Shown here in pieces: positions 5,227 to 8,372 of a stretch of 8,372 bases of DNA. The stretch is from Candidatus Omnitrophota bacterium (lineage in GTDB: Bacteria > NPL-UPA2 > BS750m-G34): NCBI GenBank assembly GCA_030640045.1, contig DAOWKF010000011.1, positions 1-8,372 of the forward strand, given 5' to 3'. The notes beneath the pieces are model-generated. The model was given only the letters and a program-made list of their open reading frames with translations. It searched no databases and was not told the origin of the DNA. Every line of letters starts with the position of its first letter. The stretch's first letter is position 1. The position numbers were made by a program, and so were the translations under genes.

Positions 5227-5255
5227 ATTATCACACACTCTGCTATTTTTAGCAA
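5227..5255 (-). promoter_or_regulatory. Promoter of the thioredoxin / corrinoid activator / dehydrogenase operon
   Basis: On the minus strand TTGCTA (5255-5250) is separated by exactly 17 bases from GATAAT (5232-5227), with an extended TG (TGTGATAAT). Five of six -10 bases and four of six -35 bases match sigma-70 consensus. Transcription would start near 5220, leaving a leader of about 35 nt. The palindrome TGCTATTTTTAGCA (5241-5254) overlaps the -35 and spacer and could be an operator, though its 5-bp arms could also be chance. Confidence 0.6.
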
Positions 5256-5268
5256 TACTCTACTATTT

Positions 5269-5934
5269 TCATTCTATAAGCATGGCCTCTACCTTCTTAA
5301 AATGGTCTATGGAAAGGCGGTCTTCCGGGTGCATACTGACTATACGTTTCCATTCTTCATAAGCGCCCCGGACATCACCCTTCTTTAAGAAGGCATGGGC
5401 AATCATCCTGTCAATGTAGTCAGGGTGAGGAAAACGGATAGCCCGGCGGAAATATTTTATCGCCTCTTCATAATTCTCGGCCTTGTGAAAATATGTCCAC
5501 CCTGTCTCAAAATAAAGTTCATAGCGATGAGGATTATTGATAATGCCCTCTTTTAAAAAATTAAGTCCTGCTTCAAGCCACTTCTCCTTGTCTGCAACTT
5601 TTGCTTCATGATAGATATTATATGCCATGTGCCATCCCGCTATGCTCCAGGCCTGAATAAAATGCGGCTGTAAAAAAGTAATAGTGCGGTAGAGCGGAAG
5701 TATCTTATACCACTGCCCTTTATGGAAATACATATCGCACCTCAGCCACAGTATATCCGCTGCTATCCCTCTAAACCCGCCGAGTATAACGCCGCTAACC
5801 ATATCCCCAGGTAAAAGCACAATCCTCTCAACCAACCCCTCTCTCAATCTCGCTTCATTTATGCGCATCTGAAGAGGGAGGATCAGGGCAAAGCTGAGCG
5901 CTATAATAAAAACAAAAATAAATGAGGAACGCAC
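5269..5934 (-). CDS. Membrane-anchored TPR protein downstream of an ABC-2 transporter
   Basis: From the chosen start the product has 221 residues: a basic RSS head, one hydrophobic segment (about 5-22, FIFVFIIALSFALILPL), then a soluble region. The soluble part opens with a conserved-looking stretch (LPGDMVSGVILGGFRG, then ADILWLRCDMYF). Helical TPR-type units follow, clearest at about 139-173 (ELYFETGWTYFHKAENYEEA...) and 176-205. The anchor suggests an extracytoplasmic, membrane-tethered scaffold, but no function is known. The start is a choice. GTG at 5934 comes one base after the permease stop and has GAGAGGG 9 nt upstream, the same layout as the ATPase gene start behind the other permease. 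ATGs at 5952 and 5964 add 6 or 10 residues but lack a Shine-Dalgarno sequence and overlap the permease. Co-expression with the transporter suggests an accessory role. Confidence 0.82.
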   Translation of the reverse strand: MRSSFIFVFIIALSFALILPLQMRINEARLREGLVERIVLLPGDMVSGVILGGFRGIAADILWLRCDMYFHKGQWYKILPLYRTITFLQPHFIQAWSIAGWHMAYNIYHEAKVADKEKWLEAGLNFLKEGIINNPHRYELYFETGWTYFHKAENYEEAIKYFRRAIRFPHPDYIDRMIAHAFLKKGDVRGAYEEWKRIVSMHPEDRLSIDHFKKVEAMLIE

Positions 5935-5935
5935 C

Positions 5936-6703
5936 CTATACTTCCCTCTCATTAAAAGCCACATACGCCAGCATCATCACACACACTATATACACCCCTG
6001 CATATAAAAAACAGTCTCCGGTTATACCTATGGGGAGGGCGCTATCTATTACAAGTTTATCCTTGACCTCAAACCTCTCCAGGTCAGGGACAATATAGCT
6101 AAAAAAAATAAGAAGGATTTTAGTAAAGACATCTTCCATCCTTTCGCTTAGATGCCTTATATAAGTAACCAGATGCCCGAGGAGATAAAAAAATAGAGAA
6201 AATACAATATTGATTAACGGGGAAAGAAATGTCGAGCCCATAATCACAATAGAAGAAAATATAAGAAGTGTGCCATAAATAAGCGCCAGGGCAATCATGA
6301 GGTCACATTTCACCGCCCCGCCGGATAGAGAAAGCACCGCGAGAAAGATGAGGCTCATTAACGAATGGCTTAAAAGGACTACTCCTGAGATACCTAAAAA
6401 TTTCCCAAGGATAAATTCAAAACGGCGCACCGGATATGTCAGGACAGTGTAGATAGTCCGCTTTCGAATTTCATCCGGGATAAAATCACTTGCCAGAAAA
6501 AGCGCTACCACCCCTCCTAGAAAGGATATTGTGACAAGTCCAATATCGGTCATAAAGGCTATCTCCGCGCCGGGTGTGATAGACGTAAAAATCCTCGAGA
6601 CAAGAATAATAATAAACGCAAAAAAGATAGAAAGATATATGACCTTTTTATTGATAGATTCTTTTATAGTTATGAGTGATAAGGTAAAGATTCGCTGAAT
6701 CAT
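5936..6703 (-). CDS. ABC-2 type transporter permease (second of two paralogues)
   Basis: This 255-residue integral membrane protein has about six hydrophobic segments (roughly 21-38, 54-72, 104-125, 135-158, 160-180, 232-250). The cytoplasmic loop between segments 2 and 3, DFIPDEIRKRTIYTVLTYPVRR (73-94), is the type seen in NosY-like ABC-2 permeases, where it contacts the ATPase. It aligns along its length with the permease at 7484-8245 (IPDEIRKRTIYTVLTYP vs LPREIEDKTIYTILTNP; SPLINIVFSLFFYLLGH vs SPLITIAFSLFLYIAGH). They are therefore paralogues that probably form a heterodimeric pore. The substrate is unknown. The ATG overlaps the ATPase stop by 4 nt (ATGA). There is no Shine-Dalgarno sequence; a palindromic repeat at 6708-6732 takes its place, so translation presumably depends on coupling. 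Confidence 0.85.
   Translation of the reverse strand: MIQRIFTLSLITIKESINKKVIYLSIFFAFIIILVSRIFTSITPGAEIAFMTDIGLVTISFLGGVVALFLASDFIPDEIRKRTIYTVLTYPVRRFEFILGKFLGISGVVLLSHSLMSLIFLAVLSLSGGAVKCDLMIALALIYGTLLIFSSIVIMGSTFLSPLINIVFSLFFYLLGHLVTYIRHLSERMEDVFTKILLIFFSYIVPDLERFEVKDKLVIDSALPIGITGDCFLYAGVYIVCVMMLAYVAFNEREV
5944..5950 (-). promoter_or_regulatory. Ribosome binding site within the end of the permease gene, supporting the GTG start of the TPR gene
   Basis: GAGAGGG on the minus strand encodes the Arg-Glu near the permease C-terminus and lies 9 nt before the GTG at 5934. The ATPase gene start behind the other permease has the matching arrangement (AGGGAG at 7490-7495, 10 nt before its ATG). This makes GTG 5934 the most consistent start. 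Confidence 0.4.
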
Positions 6704-7479
6704 TTCGAAAAATGGGATGTGTCCCTATTTTTTATGGTCCTGATATAAAATTCTTCTAATGTCTCTCTCGTCTTAACCACCTCTACCTCGTCTTTAACCT
6801 CAAGGATGTCCGTAAGTGCCCCCATGGCAATCAGTCTTCCCTCATAGAGGATACCAATCCTGTCGCAGAGCGGCTCAGCCTCAGAGAGAATATGTGTGGA
6901 AAACAAGACTGTCGTTCCCTTGTTCTTAAGCTCTTGGATAATATCCTTTATCTCTCCCGCCCCGATCGGGTCAAGCCCGATAGTCGGCTCATCTAATACA
7001 CATATCTCAGGTTCTTTGAGCAGCACCTGCGCCAGCCCCATACGTCTGCTCATCCCTTTAGAATATTCTCGTAATGGCTGTGTCCTTACTCTATCCAATC
7101 CGACAATATTAAGAACGCGGTCTACTCTGTTATTTAATTCCTTGCCTTTGAGTCCGAGTAATTGACCGTAAAAACGAAGCGTCTCTGAGGCATTGAGAAA
7201 CCGGTATAAATAAGATTCCTCCGGCATAAATCCAATTTTAGACTTAAGGTTTATGTCCCGCGGCGGCTTTCCCATGACAGACACGTTACCCGTAGTCGGA
7301 AAAATAAGACCGAGCATGAGTTTCAATGCAGTAGTTTTTCCCGAACCATTTGGGCCAAGCAGGCCGAATATCTCGCCCTTATGGATCTCAAGATTAAGCC
7401 CGGAAAGCGCCCGGGTTTTGGGCCTGCCCCAGAAATCCTTATAGACCTTTGTAAGATTCTCAGTTTTTATAATTGGCAT
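6700..7479 (-). CDS. ABC transporter ATP-binding protein
   Basis: This is a 259-residue cytoplasmic ATPase of the ABC-2 (CcmA/NosF/gliding-type) class. Walker A is GPNGSGKTT (42-50). The Q-loop position reads IGFMPEESYLY, with Glu87 where many ABC proteins have Gln, which is common in this class. The signature is YSKGMSRRMGLAQ (139-151), Walker B with catalytic Glu is ICVLDEPTIGLDP (159-171), and the switch His196 is in FSTHIL. It would power export or membrane remodelling together with the two flanking permeases. The ATG at 7479 is preceded by AGGGAG (7490-7495) and starts 4 nt after the upstream permease stop. The end overlaps the downstream permease by 4 nt. The last residues, RDTSHFSK (252-259), are encoded by a palindromic repeat and extend beyond the usual LEEFYI helix end, so they are probably a neutral, repeat-derived tail. 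Confidence 0.93.
   Translation of the reverse strand: MPIIKTENLTKVYKDFWGRPKTRALSGLNLEIHKGEIFGLLGPNGSGKTTALKLMLGLIFPTTGNVSVMGKPPRDINLKSKIGFMPEESYLYRFLNASETLRFYGQLLGLKGKELNNRVDRVLNIVGLDRVRTQPLREYSKGMSRRMGLAQVLLKEPEICVLDEPTIGLDPIGAGEIKDIIQELKNKGTTVLFSTHILSEAEPLCDRIGILYEGRLIAMGALTDILEVKDEVEVVKTRETLEEFYIRTIKNRDTSHFSK
6708..6732 (-). repeat. REP-like palindrome encoding the ATPase C-terminus
   Basis: On the plus strand AAAAATGGGA (6708-6717) and TCCC-T-ATTTTT (6722-6732) form a 10-bp stem with one bulged T and a TGTG loop. On the minus strand it contains AGGGACACATCCC, which I recall as a frequent REP-type motif in environmental genomes, often linked to REP-associated transposases; not searched. 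It is read in frame as the last codons of the ATPase and ends 4 nt before the next gene's ATG. Confidence 0.6.
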
Positions 7480-7483
7480 CTTT

Positions 7484-8245
7484 TTATATCTCCCTGCGTT
7501 TAAATAAAATACACGTCAATAAAAATAGAACCATCCCATAAAGGAAGCTATAAATTCCCGTCAGGCCGATATATCTCCACGATACATCTGTCCCGAGCAC
7601 AAGGCTGCCGGAGCAGTTAAAGTTTTCAAAATTAGGTAGAATAGTATATAGCCCCTTTAGTAAACTCCATCCTAAAAAATTTTTTTGGTCAGCCAGGGAA
7701 CTAAGATAATTAGTTAAGTGCCCTGCAATGTATAGAAAGAGACTAAAGGCGATAGTGATGAGCGGTGAAAAAACTACGGAAAAAAATAGGACAAGCGTAG
7801 AAAAGACAAGAACCTTCATATAGATAAGTATTATCCCCTTCGCCATAAGCGGGTCCAGGCCCCCTTCCTTTAGATATAGAATACCATAAAAAATGGCAGT
7901 CATAATTAAAAAACCTATAAGGAGGGCATAGAGATAGGCGCATAAATTTGCTATAAGGATATGGGTGCGGGTTGCAGGATTAGTAAGAATAGTATAAATG
8001 GTCTTATCTTCTATCTCTCTTGGTAGGTGGCGGCTTAAACCAAATAGTATAAAGAGGATCCCGAATAGATTTATGGCCATAAGACCAAAATCCTTTATAA
8101 TCTTTATTTCTTCTCCCCTGGTAAAAAACGTAAAGACATTGGAGGAGGCAAGCATAAAAAATACAAAGAGAAGCAAGACCTGATAGAGCCTGCTTCTCTT
8201 TATGTCGTAATAAGCCGTTTTAAAAAGAGGTAGGATCGCCATCAT
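7484..8245 (-). CDS. ABC-2 type transporter permease (first of two paralogues)
   Basis: This 253-residue protein has about six membrane segments (roughly 20-38, 52-70, 98-122, 137-157, 159-180, 226-247). A cytoplasmic coupling loop, SRHLPREIEDKTIYTILTNP (71-90), follows the second segment. It is paralogous to the permease at 5936-6703, with the same C-terminal pattern (FKRREI vs FNEREV). It would pair with that protein and with the ATPase in between to make a complete transporter; the substrate is unknown. The start shares a base with the stop of the upstream rnfA (TGATG). A second in-frame ATG follows immediately (8242), and no Shine-Dalgarno sequence is evident. Translation is therefore expected to depend on termination of rnfA, tying the transporter to the Rnf operon. 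Confidence 0.87.
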   Translation of the reverse strand: MMAILPLFKTAYYDIKRSRLYQVLLLFVFFMLASSNVFTFFTRGEEIKIIKDFGLMAINLFGILFILFGLSRHLPREIEDKTIYTILTNPATRTHILIANLCAYLYALLIGFLIMTAIFYGILYLKEGGLDPLMAKGIILIYMKVLVFSTLVLFFSVVFSPLITIAFSLFLYIAGHLTNYLSSLADQKNFLGWSLLKGLYTILPNFENFNCSGSLVLGTDVSWRYIGLTGIYSFLYGMVLFLLTCILFKRREI

Positions 8246-8372
8246 CAGGAAAAAAATCCAATAAATCCCATGAATGCCAATGACGAAAGGCCGGCTGTAA
8301 AAAATGCAATCGGAAGTCCTTTAAGGCTCCCGGGAACCGGCACAAGGTCAAGCCTCTCCCTTATCCCGCTCA
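8245..8372 (-). CDS. rnfA: C-terminal end of RnfA, Rnf electron transport complex subunit (partial)
   Basis: Only the last 41 codons and stop are inside the window; the gene begins beyond 8372. The visible C-terminus reads SGIRERLDLVPVPGSLKGLP, then IAFFTAGLSSLAFMGFIGFFS. It matches the end of RnfA/RsxA (in E. coli an 'AIRERL...DVPAPFRG...ITAGLMSLAFMGFSGL' tail), including the IRERL helix start and the final LAFMGF membrane helix. RnfA is a polytopic subunit of the membrane complex that couples ferredoxin:NAD electron transfer to Na+ or H+ translocation. NqrE of Na+-NQR is homologous at this end and cannot be fully excluded. An anaerobic setting with a corrinoid activator favours Rnf. The stop overlaps the next gene's ATG by one base. 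Confidence 0.82.
   Translation of the reverse strand, partial: SGIRERLDLVPVPGSLKGLPIAFFTAGLSSLAFMGFIGFFS

Noticed and set aside
5241..5254. TGCTATTTTTAGCA palindrome as a terminator after the TPR gene
   Set aside because: The stem is only 5 bp and no T-run follows on the minus strand; it overlaps the -35 region of a good promoter, so an operator or chance is likelier.
4867..5388. 173-codon open frame on the plus strand
   Set aside because: It lies opposite thioredoxin, the operon promoter and the TPR gene, all well supported. Its product has no recognisable motif and no ribosome binding site was seen.
8245..8372. RnfE or another subunit instead of RnfA
   Set aside because: The IRERL...AFFTAGL..LAFMGF ending matches RnfA (and the homologous NqrE); RnfE proteins end differently.
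1..8372. CRISPR array, tRNA, rRNA, intact insertion sequence or riboswitch
   Set aside because: No regularly spaced direct repeats, no cloverleaf or rRNA-like stretch, no transposase reading frame and no gap long enough for a typical riboswitch were seen on either strand.

Overview
All genes in this window lie on the minus strand, so transcription runs from right (8372) to left (1). The gene content suggests an anaerobic, uncultured-type bacterium. It includes the tail of an Rnf-type ion-pumping ferredoxin:NAD oxidoreductase subunit and an ATP-dependent activator of corrinoid proteins, typical of organisms with methyltransferase or Wood-Ljungdahl chemistry. It also has a CBS-less GuaB3-type enzyme and several families of short palindromic repeats, including one found in many environmental genomes. 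I lean towards Candidatus Omnitrophota or a similar PVC-neighbourhood lineage. That is inference from gene content and repeat style, not a phylogenetic result.

Right part (8372-5269), membrane cluster: the C-terminal 41 codons of rnfA run directly into an ABC-2 permease (stop and start share one base). An ABC ATPase follows after 4 nt. A second permease, paralogous to the first, overlaps the ATPase by 4 nt, and a membrane-anchored TPR protein begins at its stop. Spacings this tight imply one co-translated unit behind the Rnf operon. The ABC parts form a complete heterodimeric-permease transporter, and the TPR protein may be an accessory.

Middle part (5268-1698), redox operon: a promoter at about 5255-5227 precedes thioredoxin. 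Thioredoxin overlaps the corrinoid-activating Fe-S/ASKHA ATPase by 14 nt. A small zinc-ribbon protein of unknown function comes next, followed by a zinc-dependent medium-chain dehydrogenase (ATGA overlap). Thioredoxin could keep the activator's partners or the zinc-ribbon protein reduced; this is inferred from order only.

Left part (1711-1): guaB3 has its own promoter (TTGACA -35) inside the end of the dehydrogenase gene. After a 172-bp gap, a promoter drives a two-gene unit: a 62-residue DUF5678-like protein, then the start of what looks like a retropepsin-type aspartyl protease-like protein that runs off the window edge. This pair looks more AT-rich than the rest.

The least expected structure is the set of short palindromic elements. 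Two copies of a 24-bp hairpin repeat, with a compensatory base-pair change, sit just upstream of the Shine-Dalgarno sequences of guaB3 and the zinc-ribbon gene. A different palindrome lies in frame inside the dehydrogenase gene and encodes a Gly/Arg-rich insert. A third type encodes the last residues of the ABC ATPase and occupies the place where the next gene's ribosome binding site should be. Together they suggest that REP/MITE-like elements insert in this genome even within coding sequences.
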